Shown one piece after another: positions 8,619 to 16,979 of a stretch of DNA of 64,000 bases. Each line of letters opens with the position of its first letter. Within the stretch, counting starts at the first letter, position 1. Both the position numbers and the translations under genes were made by a program. The stretch is from Zafaria ginkgonis (GTDB lineage: Bacteria; Actinomycetota; Actinomycetes; Actinomycetales; Micrococcaceae), in contig NZ_BAABEO010000006.1 of the NCBI RefSeq assembly GCF_039540195.1, positions 124,001 through 188,000 of the forward strand, read 5' to 3'. Under the pieces are notes generated by a model, which was not told the DNA's origin, ran no database searches, and was given only the letters and a program-made list of their open reading frames with translations.

Positions 8619-10585
8619 GCGTGTGCCTCCGTGAGTTCATCGATGCGCAGGCACCGGCTGGTGCGCCCCTCGGCGAGGCCGACCTCGGCGACGCCGCCGG
8701 CGCGGCAGGCCGCCGTGGCCAGCGGGCACCGGGTGCTGAAGTGGCAGCCGGCCGGCCACTGCGAGGGAGGCGGGACGATCCCGCCGATCGTCGGTAGCGG
8801 CTCGCCCTTGCGGGCCAGGTGCGGGCTGGAATCCAGCAGGCCGCGGGTGTAGGGGTGCAGCGGGCGGTCGAACATCTGCCGGACCGTCGCCTTTTCCACG
8901 ATTTCCCCGGCGTACATCACCACGGCGCGGGAGCAGATGTCGGCCACCACGGCCCAGTCGTGGGTGACGAAGAGGACCGCGAGCTCCCGCTCCTGCTGCA
9001 GGCCGTGCAGCAGGTCCAGGATCTCGGCCTGCACCGTCACGTCCAGCGCCGTCGTCGGTTCGTCGGCGATCAGCAGCTTCGGTTCCCCGGCCAGCGCCAT
9101 CGCGATCACGATGCGCTGGGCCATGCCGCCGGAGATCTGGTGCGGGTAGAGCCGGGCGACCTTGGCCGGGTCCGGCAGCTTCACCGCGGCCAGCAGGTCC
9201 AGCACGTGGGCGCGGGCCTCCTTGCGGGTGCAGCCGCGGTGGGTCATCACGACCTCCGCGATCTGCCAGCCCACCCGGAACGCCGGGTCCAGCGCCACCA
9301 TGGGCTCCTGGGAGATCAGGGCCATTTCCTTGCCGCGCAACTCCCGGTACTGGGCCTGGGTGTGGGCGGAGATGTCGGTGCCGCGGTAGTGGACGGACCC
9401 GGCGACGATGCGCCCGTTGTCGCCCAGCAGCCCCAGCAGGGCCAGCGCGGTGACGCTCTTGCCGGAGCCGGATTCCCCGACCAGGCCCACGGTTTCGCCG
9501 GGATGGATGTCGAAGCTGGCTCCCTGCACGACGACGGTCTCCTTCTCGCCGTCGTCGAACGCGACGCTCAGGCCGCGCACCGAAAGCAGCGCGGCCGGAT
9601 CCGGCGCGCCGGCGGGCGCCGCGGCGGGGACGGTGCGGCGGCGGCCCGAGCCTTGGGGGCGGCCCAGACGCTCGGAGTTCACGTCGCGCATCGCGTCCCC
9701 GAGCAGGCCCAGCGCCAGCGTGGCGACCGTGATCAGGCCCGCGGTGGGGACCATCATCCAGGGGTGCTGGCGCAGCAGCCCCGAGGCCTCGGAGACCATG
9801 CCGCCCCAGGTCGGGGCGGGCGGGGGAGGCCCGAAGCCGAGGAAGGCAAGGCCTGTCTGCACGCCCAGGGCGATCGAGGCGAGCATCGCGGTCTGGACGA
9901 TCACGACGCCGATCGTGCGCGGCAGGATGTGGCGGAAGATGATCGCCGCCGAGCCCAGCCCGATCACGCGGGCCGCGTCGACGTAGAGTTCCTCGCGCAC
10001 CCCCAGCACGGTGGAGCGGATGACGCGGATGATGTTGCCGGAGGCCAGCAGGCCGAACGTGACCATGGCCGCGGCCATGGAGTTGTTGAAGATCGCCAGC
10101 ACCGAGAGCGTGACGATGATGCCGGGGATGGCCATCTTGATGTCGATCGCCCGCATCAGGATCTTGTCGAAGCGCCCGCCCAGGTAGCCGGTGGCCACCC
10201 CCAGCGGAACGCCCACCACCAGCGCGGCGGTGAGCGCCTGCAGCACGCCGAAGATCGATTCGGCGCCGCCGTACAGCAGCCGGCTGAGCACGTCGCGCCC
10301 CAGCGAATCGGTGCCCAGCAGGTGCTCGGCCGAGGGGCCCTGCTTGACCGACATCAGGTTCTGCAGCAGCGGGTCGGCCGGGGCGATCCACGGGGCCAGG
10401 ACCGAGGCGGCGAGCATGAGCAGGACGAACAGCGCCGCGGCGACGCCGAGCGGCTTGCGCAGGAAGTCGCGGGTCACGCGGCGCAGCGTGGAGGGCGGGG
10501 CCGCGGGGAGGTCGACGACGGCGGCGGCCGGCTCGGCGGCCGTGCTGTTGGTGGGATCGGGGCGCCGGGTGGTGGTTTCGCTCAT
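8615..10585 (-). CDS. Fused ABC permease and ATP-binding protein (DppC-DppD type)
   Basis: 656 aa in one uninterrupted frame. Residues about 40-310 are an OppC/DppC permease with the motif HLLGTDSLGRDVLSRLL and the EAA loop region DAARVIGLGSAAIIFRHILP. After a short proline/alanine linker, residues about 335-656 are a DppD-like ATPase: Walker A GESGSGKSV, signature ISGGMAQRIVIAMAL, Walker B LLIADEPTTALD, and the C-terminal oligopeptide domain with the Cys-rich stretch CHFSTRCPLATAAC. Normally these are two genes. Both halves keep their motifs, so the fusion should be active. The start overlaps the stop of the upstream permease gene (ATGA). Confidence 0.9.
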   Translation of the reverse strand: MSETTTRRPDPTNSTAAEPAAAVVDLPAAPPSTLRRVTRDFLRKPLGVAAALFVLLMLAASVLAPWIAPADPLLQNLMSVKQGPSAEHLLGTDSLGRDVLSRLLYGGAESIFGVLQALTAALVVGVPLGVATGYLGGRFDKILMRAIDIKMAIPGIIVTLSVLAIFNNSMAAAMVTFGLLASGNIIRVIRSTVLGVREELYVDAARVIGLGSAAIIFRHILPRTIGVVIVQTAMLASIALGVQTGLAFLGFGPPPPAPTWGGMVSEASGLLRQHPWMMVPTAGLITVATLALGLLGDAMRDVNSERLGRPQGSGRRRTVPAAAPAGAPDPAALLSVRGLSVAFDDGEKETVVVQGASFDIHPGETVGLVGESGSGKSVTALALLGLLGDNGRIVAGSVHYRGTDISAHTQAQYRELRGKEMALISQEPMVALDPAFRVGWQIAEVVMTHRGCTRKEARAHVLDLLAAVKLPDPAKVARLYPHQISGGMAQRIVIAMALAGEPKLLIADEPTTALDVTVQAEILDLLHGLQQERELAVLFVTHDWAVVADICSRAVVMYAGEIVEKATVRQMFDRPLHPYTRGLLDSSPHLARKGEPLPTIGGIVPPPSQWPAGCHFSTRCPLATAACRAGGVAEVGLAEGRTSRCLRIDELTEAHA

Positions 10586-11523
10586 GAGACTCGCACCTTC
10601 GGGTTCAGGAAGCCGTAGACGAGGTCCACGACGAGGTTGATGCAGAGCACGACCAGCGTGAAGTAGACCGAGAGGCCCAGCAGCACGGGAAGGTCGTGGT
10701 TCAGGGTGGAGGCGGTCGCCAGCGAGCCCATGCCCGGGAGCACGAAGACGTTTTCCACGAACACGGCCCCGGTCAGCGCGCCGATCGCGCCGATGCCCAC
10801 GATCGTGGTGGCCGGGATGGAGGCGTTCTTGAGCACGTGCCGGTAGAGGATCGAGGCCTCGCTGATGCCGTTGGCGCGCAGCACCCGGATCGAGTCGCGC
10901 GCCAGGATGTCCAGGGCGGAGTCGCGCATCTGCTTGGCCACCAGGGTGGTGCCGGAGAGGCTCATCGCCGCCACGGGGAGCGCCAGCGCCATCAGCCACG
11001 GGCCGAAGCCGCGTTCCAGCGGTGCGTACCCGGTGGCCGGGAAGATGCGCAGGCCCACCGCGAAGACGGAGACGAACAGCACGGCGACGGCGAAGCTCGG
11101 CACGGCAAGCCCCACCAGGCTCAGCGCGTCGAGGAAGCGGCCGAGCCAGCCGCCCTTGACCGCCGAGAGCAGGCCCAGGCCGGCCCCGACGACCGCGATC
11201 ACGAGCGTGGAGAGGACCATCAGCGAGACGGTCACCGGCAGGCGGTCGCCGAGGATCTCCACCACGGACTGGCCGCTGTAGATCGAGTTGCCCAGGTCCC
11301 CCCGCAGGGCGCCGAGGGCCCAGTTCGCATACTGCTGGTAGAGCGGGAGGTTCAGGCCGAGCTGTTCGCGCAGCTTGGCCACGGCCTCCGGGGTGGCGTC
11401 CTCGCCCAGGATGGTGGCGGCCTGGTCGCCGGGCACGATCGAGGAGAGCAGGAACATGACCATCGAAACGATCACGATCATCGGGACGGAGATGGCGAAT
11501 CTCCGCAGGACAAAGCCGAACAT
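10582..11523 (-). CDS. ABC transporter permease, OppB/DppB-like
   Basis: 313 aa, usual length. A first membrane helix precedes a periplasmic-type loop (PGDQAATILGEDATPEAVAK) typical of DppB, followed by five further hydrophobic segments. The inner-membrane EAA motif lies in IRVLRANGISEASILYRHVL. It forms the pore with the permease half of the neighbouring fusion protein. It sits 11 bp after the substrate-binding lipoprotein gene and overlaps the fusion gene by 4 bases. Confidence 0.9.
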   Translation of the reverse strand: MFGFVLRRFAISVPMIVIVSMVMFLLSSIVPGDQAATILGEDATPEAVAKLREQLGLNLPLYQQYANWALGALRGDLGNSIYSGQSVVEILGDRLPVTVSLMVLSTLVIAVVGAGLGLLSAVKGGWLGRFLDALSLVGLAVPSFAVAVLFVSVFAVGLRIFPATGYAPLERGFGPWLMALALPVAAMSLSGTTLVAKQMRDSALDILARDSIRVLRANGISEASILYRHVLKNASIPATTIVGIGAIGALTGAVFVENVFVLPGMGSLATASTLNHDLPVLLGLSVYFTLVVLCINLVVDLVYGFLNPKVRVS

Positions 11524-11534
11524 GGGGGCCTCCG

Positions 11535-13130
11535 CTACTTCTTCGGCTGCCAGGAGTACTCGGCGCCGGGGCCGGTGGGCACGTCGGTCGGGTTCAGCGC
11601 CGAGGAGTGCACGTTGGTCAGGCCGGGGCCGATGTACTTGAGGTTCATCGCGGTGAACACGGGGATGACGTAGGCCTGCTCGTAGTACTCGCGGGTCATC
11701 TCCTCGTAGATGGCGGTGCGTTCCTCGGGAGTCTCGGCGCTGAGGGACTTCTTGTAGAGCGCGTCGGTCTCCGGCTCCACGATCTCGAACGGGTTGCGGG
11801 TGCCGGCCTGCAGCATGTCCTTGTGGGCCGAGCCGGTCGAGGTGCCGGTGAGCGGGAAGATGACGGCCTCGTACTTCTTGGACTGGGCCTCGGTGGAGAA
11901 GTTCGCGATGCCGGTGGTGATGACCTTGAGGTCGACGTTGATGCCGACCTGCTTGAGGTTGTCCGCGATCGCCTGGGAACGGATGGTCTGGTTGTCGATT
12001 GTGTTCTGGGTCAGGATCGTCAGATCCAGGCCGTCCGCGTAGCCGGCCTCGGCAAGAAGCCGCTTGGCTTCCTCCGGGTCGTAGCCGTAGCCCAGGCCCT
12101 CGACGTAGCCGCGCGTGCCCTTGTTCATGATCTGGCCGTTGGCCTGCGAGACCTCGGACCCGACGGCGTTGGCGATCGCCTCGCGGTTGATCGCCAAGGC
12201 GATGGCCTTGCGGACCCGCTCGTCCTTCAGCGCCGGATTGACCGTGCCTTCCTTGTCGGCCAGGTACAGCGACCAGTTGAAGAAGGGGGTGGTGCCGATT
12301 TCCAGGTTCGCGTCCCGGGCCGCGTCCAGGGTGGACGCGGAGCCGGAAGCGTAGTCGACCTGGCCGGTGGTGATCGCCGAGATCACGGCGTTCGGGTCCC
12401 CGATGATGGAGATGGAGACCTTCTCATACTGCTGGGCCTCGGGCAGCCAGTAGTTTTCGTTGCGCTCGTAGACGTACTTGGAGTCGGCCACGGTTTCGCC
12501 GCCGGAGAGTTGGTACTGGCCGGTGCCCTGGGTTTCGACCAGCAGCGACTTGGGATCGGCCAGCCCGGCCGGGCTGATGATGTTGCCGAACATCCACTCC
12601 TGGGTGAAGGTGGCCTCCGCCTCCGGGAACGGCGAGGAGTAGTGCACCGTGACCGTGTCCTCCCCGGCCTCGATGCTTTCTATCGGGCCTACCTTCGCCG
12701 CCTTGGGCCCGGCGTTCTTGAGGAAGTACTCCAGCGAGGCCTTCACGGCCTCCGGGGCCAGCGCCTCGCCGTCGGCGAAGGTCACGCCCTCGCGGATGGT
12801 CAGCTCGAAGGCGGTGTTCGTCTCGTCCAGGTAGCGCCAGGAGGTGGCCAGCGAGGGAACGAACTTGCCGTTCGAGTCCATGAAGATCAGCGGATCGTAG
12901 GCGAGGGAGACGAAGGCGGTCGACCCGCCGGTGCCGGCCAAGGCTGGATCCAGGCTGACCGGCGGGCCGGTGAACTGCATGCGCAGTTCGGTGCCGCGGC
13001 CAGAGTCCGCAAGTTCCGCGGTGCCGCCGCCGGCCGCGCTGCCCCCGCCGCCGCAGGCGGTGAGGGTCAGGGCAAGGCCGCAGGTCAGGGCCAGAAGTGA
13101 GGTCTTGAAACCGTTCCGGGACTTCTTCAT
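11535..13130 (-). CDS. ABC transporter substrate-binding lipoprotein, family 5 (peptide/opine/nickel type)
   Basis: 531 aa from the ATG at 13130, which has GAGGAG upstream. A lipoprotein signal with lipobox LTAC places the lipidated cysteine at residue 26. The body matches SBP family 5: YDPLIFMDSNGKFVPSLATS, then FELTIREGVTFADGEAL, and VRKAIALAINREAIA. The protein captures the substrate outside the membrane and hands it to the Dpp-like permease. It is the first gene of the operon, directly behind the divergent promoter with the 13221-13241 palindrome. The ligand could be a peptide, opine, glycoside or other amide; sequence alone does not decide. Confidence 0.92.
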   Translation of the reverse strand: MKKSRNGFKTSLLALTCGLALTLTACGGGGSAAGGGTAELADSGRGTELRMQFTGPPVSLDPALAGTGGSTAFVSLAYDPLIFMDSNGKFVPSLATSWRYLDETNTAFELTIREGVTFADGEALAPEAVKASLEYFLKNAGPKAAKVGPIESIEAGEDTVTVHYSSPFPEAEATFTQEWMFGNIISPAGLADPKSLLVETQGTGQYQLSGGETVADSKYVYERNENYWLPEAQQYEKVSISIIGDPNAVISAITTGQVDYASGSASTLDAARDANLEIGTTPFFNWSLYLADKEGTVNPALKDERVRKAIALAINREAIANAVGSEVSQANGQIMNKGTRGYVEGLGYGYDPEEAKRLLAEAGYADGLDLTILTQNTIDNQTIRSQAIADNLKQVGINVDLKVITTGIANFSTEAQSKKYEAVIFPLTGTSTGSAHKDMLQAGTRNPFEIVEPETDALYKKSLSAETPEERTAIYEEMTREYYEQAYVIPVFTAMNLKYIGPGLTNVHSSALNPTDVPTGPGAEYSWQPKK

Positions 13131-13220
13131 TGATGCTCCTCGGGACTGCTGGTCGGCTACTGGTGGGGTGGTTTTGGGGGACCGGGGCGCAGGTCCGATG
13201 TGATGTGTGACACGAAGGAA

Positions 13221-13241
13221 GTTATCAAGTAGCTTGATAAC
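13221..13241. promoter_or_regulatory. Perfect palindrome, MarR-type operator candidate
   Basis: Two 9-bp arms, GTTATCAAG and CTTGATAAC, with a 3-bp spacer. It lies 91 bp before the lipoprotein start and 34 bp before the divergent hydrolase start. The shape and AT-rich centre resemble MarR-family operators, and a MarR gene lies at 16257-16793. Confidence 0.7.
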
Positions 13242-13274
13242 AATGCAAGGCCCCGTGGAAACGCAAAGGAGCGC

Positions 13275-14696
13275 ATGATGATCGAGACCTCTCTGGCAGT
13301 GGAGCGAATTTCGGCCCCGGGGGTGCCGGTGGGCACCGCCTACTCCCAGGAATGGGGGATCGGCGTGGACCTGGCCGCGGCCGGCTACGTGGAGGAGGAA
13401 TTCCTGGTCAGCGGCACCGCCACGGAATGGGGCTACGACGAAGGCTTCACCCGGGTGGCGCTGGCCCGCCACCCGTACACCACCCGGGTGCTGGTGCGCC
13501 GTCCGGCGGATCCGGCGGCGGCCAGCGGCCTGGTGCAGCTCGAGCCCCTGCATCCGAACCTGGACCGCGCCAACACGTGGCGCTCCATACATGACTGGAT
13601 CCTCCGCAACGGGCACGCCTGGGTCGGCGTCACCCAGGACGCGACCTGCGCCGGGCTCATCAGCCAGCACTTTCCGGAGCGGTACGCGCGCCTGTCGCTG
13701 CCGGTGGCCGGACTCGCCTACGACCTGCTCGGGCAGGTGTCGGTGGCGCTGCGCGAGGGCGCGTTCGACGTCGTCGCCCGCCGCATCACGCTCTCCGGCT
13801 GGTCGGCGACCGGCAGCATCAGCCGCCTGTACGTCCAAGAGGGGTTCCTCGACGACTACGTCCTCGCGGACGGCACCCCGAGCGTCTCGAGCGTGCTGAT
13901 CGGGATCTCCTCGGGGGCCGCGGCGACCGCCGGCTACCCGCCGTTGTCGGCCCAGTCGGCCGCGCTGCCGCTGGACCATCCGCGGCGCACCGTTTCCGGT
14001 GCCCCGGTGCCGGTGTTCGAGGTGCTCAGCGAGTTCGAATCCGAGACGCACCAGCCGGTGATGCGGGAGGATTCGGACGCGCCCGGGGACCGGTACCGCT
14101 TCTACGGCATCGCCGGCACCTCGCACGCCAACCTGGACGCCACGGTCCTGACCAACTTCCCGCAGTTCCGGGCCGCCGGGCTGGAGGTGCCCGAGCGCCG
14201 CATCGTCGAAACCCCCTCCGACGCACGGATGGATTACTACAACCGCGCCCTCTACGAACTCCTGGACCGGTGGACGCGCGACGGCGTCGCCCCGCCGCCC
14301 GGACGCCGCTTCGCCCCGGACGGGGAGGCCGGCGGGCGCGTGACCGAGCTGGCGCGCGATGGCTTCGGCAACGCGCTGGGAGGCGTGCGCACCCCGTGGG
14401 TCGAGGCTCCGCTGCAGCGCTACGCCCCGCACAGCACCCCGGCCCCGGGATACTGCCTGGCCCCGGAATGGACTCCGCTCTCGGACCCGGGGCGCGTGGC
14501 CCGGCTCGTTGGCCACATGGTGCCGCTGCCGGCGGCCGTGGTGGGCGGGCTGTATGCCACGAAGGAGGACTACGCCCGCGCCTTTACCGAGGCGGTCGAG
14601 ACCAGCGTCGCCGACGGGTTCCTGCTCGAGGCCGAGGCCGCGACGCTCCGCGCCGAGATCCCGGAACGCTGGGCGGCGCGGGCCACGGATGACTGA
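13275..14696 (+). CDS. Alpha/beta hydrolase domain-containing protein (large, about 470 aa)
   Basis: 473 aa, start ATG 13275 (a second ATG follows at once) with AAAGGAG upstream. The sequence matches a poorly studied family of large alpha/beta-hydrolase-domain proteins: GYVEEEFLVSGTATEWGY near the N-terminus, DWILRNGHAWVGVTQDATC, and a probable nucleophile serine in LSGWSATGS. SHANLD may carry the acid or histidine partner. No signal peptide. It is divergent from the importer operon and shares its operator region, so it is probably induced by the same compound. Its stop overlaps the start of the MFS gene by 8 bases. Specific reaction unknown. Confidence 0.75.
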   Translation: MMIETSLAVERISAPGVPVGTAYSQEWGIGVDLAAAGYVEEEFLVSGTATEWGYDEGFTRVALARHPYTTRVLVRRPADPAAASGLVQLEPLHPNLDRANTWRSIHDWILRNGHAWVGVTQDATCAGLISQHFPERYARLSLPVAGLAYDLLGQVSVALREGAFDVVARRITLSGWSATGSISRLYVQEGFLDDYVLADGTPSVSSVLIGISSGAAATAGYPPLSAQSAALPLDHPRRTVSGAPVPVFEVLSEFESETHQPVMREDSDAPGDRYRFYGIAGTSHANLDATVLTNFPQFRAAGLEVPERRIVETPSDARMDYYNRALYELLDRWTRDGVAPPPGRRFAPDGEAGGRVTELARDGFGNALGGVRTPWVEAPLQRYAPHSTPAPGYCLAPEWTPLSDPGRVARLVGHMVPLPAAVVGGLYATKEDYARAFTEAVETSVADGFLLEAEAATLRAEIPERWAARATDD

Positions 14697-16026
14697 CCTC
14701 GACGGGTCGCACGTCGTGCCGGGGGACGCGATCCCGGGGAGCGCGGACCCGGGCGGCGCCGGCGCAGGAACCACCGGTGCGGGGCGGCGCGCTTCCCGGC
14801 AGTCCCGTCCCGCCCGCGGCGCGTCGCCCGGCCCGTTCTCCAGCCGCTCCTACCGGCTGTACTTCGCCGGCCAGCTGGTCTCCAACACCGGGTCCTGGTT
14901 CCAGAACCTGGCGATCTCGCTGGTCGTCTTGCAGGCCACGGGGAGCGCAACGGCGCTGGCCTGGGTCACGATTGCCCAGTTCACCCCGGTCTTCCTGCTG
15001 GCCCCGCTGGCCGGCCGGCTGGCCGACACCGTCCCGATCCGGCGGATCCTGGCCTGCACCTCCGCGGCCAGCGTCGCGGCGGCCATCGGCCTGATCGCGG
15101 TGCTGGGCCAGGCCGAGCTGAATCTTCCCTGGCTGCTGGGGCTGCTGGTGCTCGCCGGATCCTGCCAGGGTATGGAGCGGATCGCCGCGCAGGCGTTCGT
15201 CTACGAACTGGTCGGTCCGCGGCTGCTGAAGACCGGCACCGTGCTGACCAGTGTCTACGTCTCCGTGGCCCGCTTCATCGGGCCGGGCCTGGCCGGGTTC
15301 GCGTTCGCCGCCTTCGGGCCGGTGCCGTGCCTGGCCATCAACGCGGTGTCCTATGTCGCGGTGGTGATCGCTGTGCTGCTGATCCGGCCCGCCGACCTGC
15401 ATCGGCGGCAGTCGCAGCGGGGCAGCGCGGGCAAGATCCTGCTGCGGCGCCTGCCGGTCTTTCCCGTGGTGGCCGCGCTGCTGGCGGTCAACATCGTGGT
15501 GGCGGTGACGGCCATGAACATGAACGTGGTCATCACCGCGCTGGTGACCGGCACCCACGGAGGCGGCGCCGAGCACCTTGGTGCCGCCCACGCGCTGAAC
15601 GCCGTCGGGGCCGTGATCGGCGCGGTGATCCTGACCCGGCTGCGCTCGCTCTCCTTCGCCACGCTGGCTCCGGTCTTCCTGGTGTTCGGGGTGGCGCTGG
15701 CCGCCAACGCGCTGGCGCCCTCGCTGGCCTGGTTCCTGGCCCTGGCGCCCGTGCTGGGGCTGGGCATCGGGCTGTTTTCGGGAACCGTGAACGCCTCCGC
15801 GCAGAGCCTGGTTCCCCCGGCGGTGATCGGGCGCATGATGTCCCTGGTCACGATGGGGACGTTCGGCTCGATTCCCTTCGGCGCGCTGCTCGCCGGGGCG
15901 CTGATCGACTCCACCGGGGCCCGCGCGCCGTTCCTCGTGGCGGCGGTCGCCTGCCTGGTCAATGCCGGGGTGGTGCTGGTGCTGGCACGCCGCGGGTGGG
16001 GGCGTGAAGCGGCGACTGCTTCCTAG
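14689..16026 (+). CDS. MFS transporter
   Basis: 445 aa. A disordered Gly/Pro/Arg-rich N-terminus (about 48 residues) is followed by SSRSYRLYFAGQLVSNTGSW, the signature start of the MFS_3/enterobactin-exporter-like group, and then about 12 hydrophobic segments. The motif LAGRLADTVPIRR matches the MFS loop 2-3 consensus. The gene overlaps the hydrolase gene by 8 bases, so the two are translationally coupled. Function may be export of a breakdown product or uptake of a related compound. Confidence 0.85.
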   Translation: MTDLDGSHVVPGDAIPGSADPGGAGAGTTGAGRRASRQSRPARGASPGPFSSRSYRLYFAGQLVSNTGSWFQNLAISLVVLQATGSATALAWVTIAQFTPVFLLAPLAGRLADTVPIRRILACTSAASVAAAIGLIAVLGQAELNLPWLLGLLVLAGSCQGMERIAAQAFVYELVGPRLLKTGTVLTSVYVSVARFIGPGLAGFAFAAFGPVPCLAINAVSYVAVVIAVLLIRPADLHRRQSQRGSAGKILLRRLPVFPVVAALLAVNIVVAVTAMNMNVVITALVTGTHGGGAEHLGAAHALNAVGAVIGAVILTRLRSLSFATLAPVFLVFGVALAANALAPSLAWFLALAPVLGLGIGLFSGTVNASAQSLVPPAVIGRMMSLVTMGTFGSIPFGALLAGALIDSTGARAPFLVAAVACLVNAGVVLVLARRGWGREAATAS

Positions 16027-16260
16027 ACTGAGCGCGACTGGACCCAAGCGGATGTAGCTGAGCGGGTGCAAGTGTCGCGGCAAACAATCAACGCGATCGA
16101 GACAGGCAAGTTCGATCCGAGCCTCCCGATCGCCTTCCGGATCGCGAGGCTGTTCGACATGAAGATCGAAGAGGTTTTTCGACGAGCAATGACTGGCTGT
16201 CGGGATGGCACGGTGAGCGCGCAACAGGATTTCGAGCCAGCGTGTGTTGCTAAGCCCTAG
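16027..16260 (+). pseudogene. Truncated XRE-type helix-turn-helix regulator
   Basis: Directly after the MFS stop codon the same frame reads TERDWTQADVAERVQVSRQ and continues through TINAIETGKFDPSLPIAF and RIARLFDMKIEEVF. This is nearly the whole of the small XRE regulators (usually about 65-75 aa), but the first ten or so residues including the start are missing. The only possible start is a GTG at 16066, inside helix 2 of the DNA-binding motif. The C-terminus after EEVF is unrelated tail. I read it as a gene remnant left by a deletion that joined it to the MFS gene; expression as a working repressor is unlikely. Confidence 0.65.
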
Positions 16261-16793
16261 AACGTGCCCTTGAACTTGCCGCGGAGCTCCAGGGCCTCGG
16301 ACTCGGCGGCCTCGTCGCCGAAGTAGCCGCCGGCCAGCGTCTCCGCGGCGCGCAGCAGGGAGGGCAGCAGGGCCCGGTGCTGGTCGGCGGAATGGTTGGC
16401 CAGGATGCGTTCCTCCAGCACGTCCAGCTCGGTGCGGCACGTCTGCACCACGGACCAGCCCAGCTCGGTAAGGAACACCAGGCGGATGCGCTTGTTCGTC
16501 TGGTGGTTCTCCCGATCCACCAGGCCGCGCTCCACCAGTGCGGCCACCACCTCGTGGGAGGCCTGCGCGGTGACGAACGTGCGCCGGGCCAGCTGCGCGT
16601 TGGAGAGCGGGCGGCCCTCGGCCAGCACCAGGCAGGCGAGCAGCTCGGGCTGGGTGAGCCGTTGGCGCAGCGCCACCGTTTCGAACGCCCGCGACATCGC
16701 TCGGTGAAGGCGGAAGACCACGTAGAACAGGTCGCTGGTGGCCGGCTGTGCGGCGGGATGCGGCTCCTGTGCCGGATCCTGTACTGGTTCCAC
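16257..16793 (-). CDS. MarR family transcriptional regulator
   Basis: 178 aa from the GTG at 16793, chosen because GAGGAG lies six bases upstream; the frame is open further but without a site. A winged helix is seen: LTQPELLACLVLAEGRPLSN, the recognition region TFVTAQASHEVVAALVERGL, and the wing VDRENHQTNKRIRLVFLTE. The N-terminal FYVVFRLHRAMSRAF and the C-terminal helices would form the dimer interface. It sits downstream of the hydrolase-MFS pair and convergent with it, and is the best candidate to bind the palindrome at 13221-13241. Ligand unknown. Confidence 0.85.
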   Translation of the reverse strand: MEPVQDPAQEPHPAAQPATSDLFYVVFRLHRAMSRAFETVALRQRLTQPELLACLVLAEGRPLSNAQLARRTFVTAQASHEVVAALVERGLVDRENHQTNKRIRLVFLTELGWSVVQTCRTELDVLEERILANHSADQHRALLPSLLRAAETLAGGYFGDEAAESEALELRGKFKGTF

Positions 16794-16940
16794 GGCACTC
16801 CTCGGGGACGGGGTGTTCCCGCAACGCCACGGCGGGGTGCTGTGGCGGGGTTCCACGGCAGGGTGCGGAAGCGGAATTCCGCGGGAACGAACGCTTGTGT
16901 TACACGTTACCCGACGGGCCCGCCGGGCCGTGCGGGCCCC

Positions 16941-16974
16941 GGTCCCCGCCGCCACGTCGTCGGCGGCGGGGGCC
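16941..16974 (-). terminator. GC-rich hairpin after the ThDP enzyme gene
   Basis: 13-bp stem with one mismatch and an 8-nt loop, starting 6 nt past the stop codon on the reverse strand. No T-run follows, so it is a weak or Rho-assisted terminator at best. Confidence 0.4.
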
Positions 16975-16979
16975 TGCGG

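Noticed and set aside
11535..14774. A long reverse frame extending the substrate-binding lipoprotein upstream
   Set aside because: The lipoprotein signal begins at 13130 with a good ribosome-binding site; the extension lies antisense to the hydrolase gene and over the operator.
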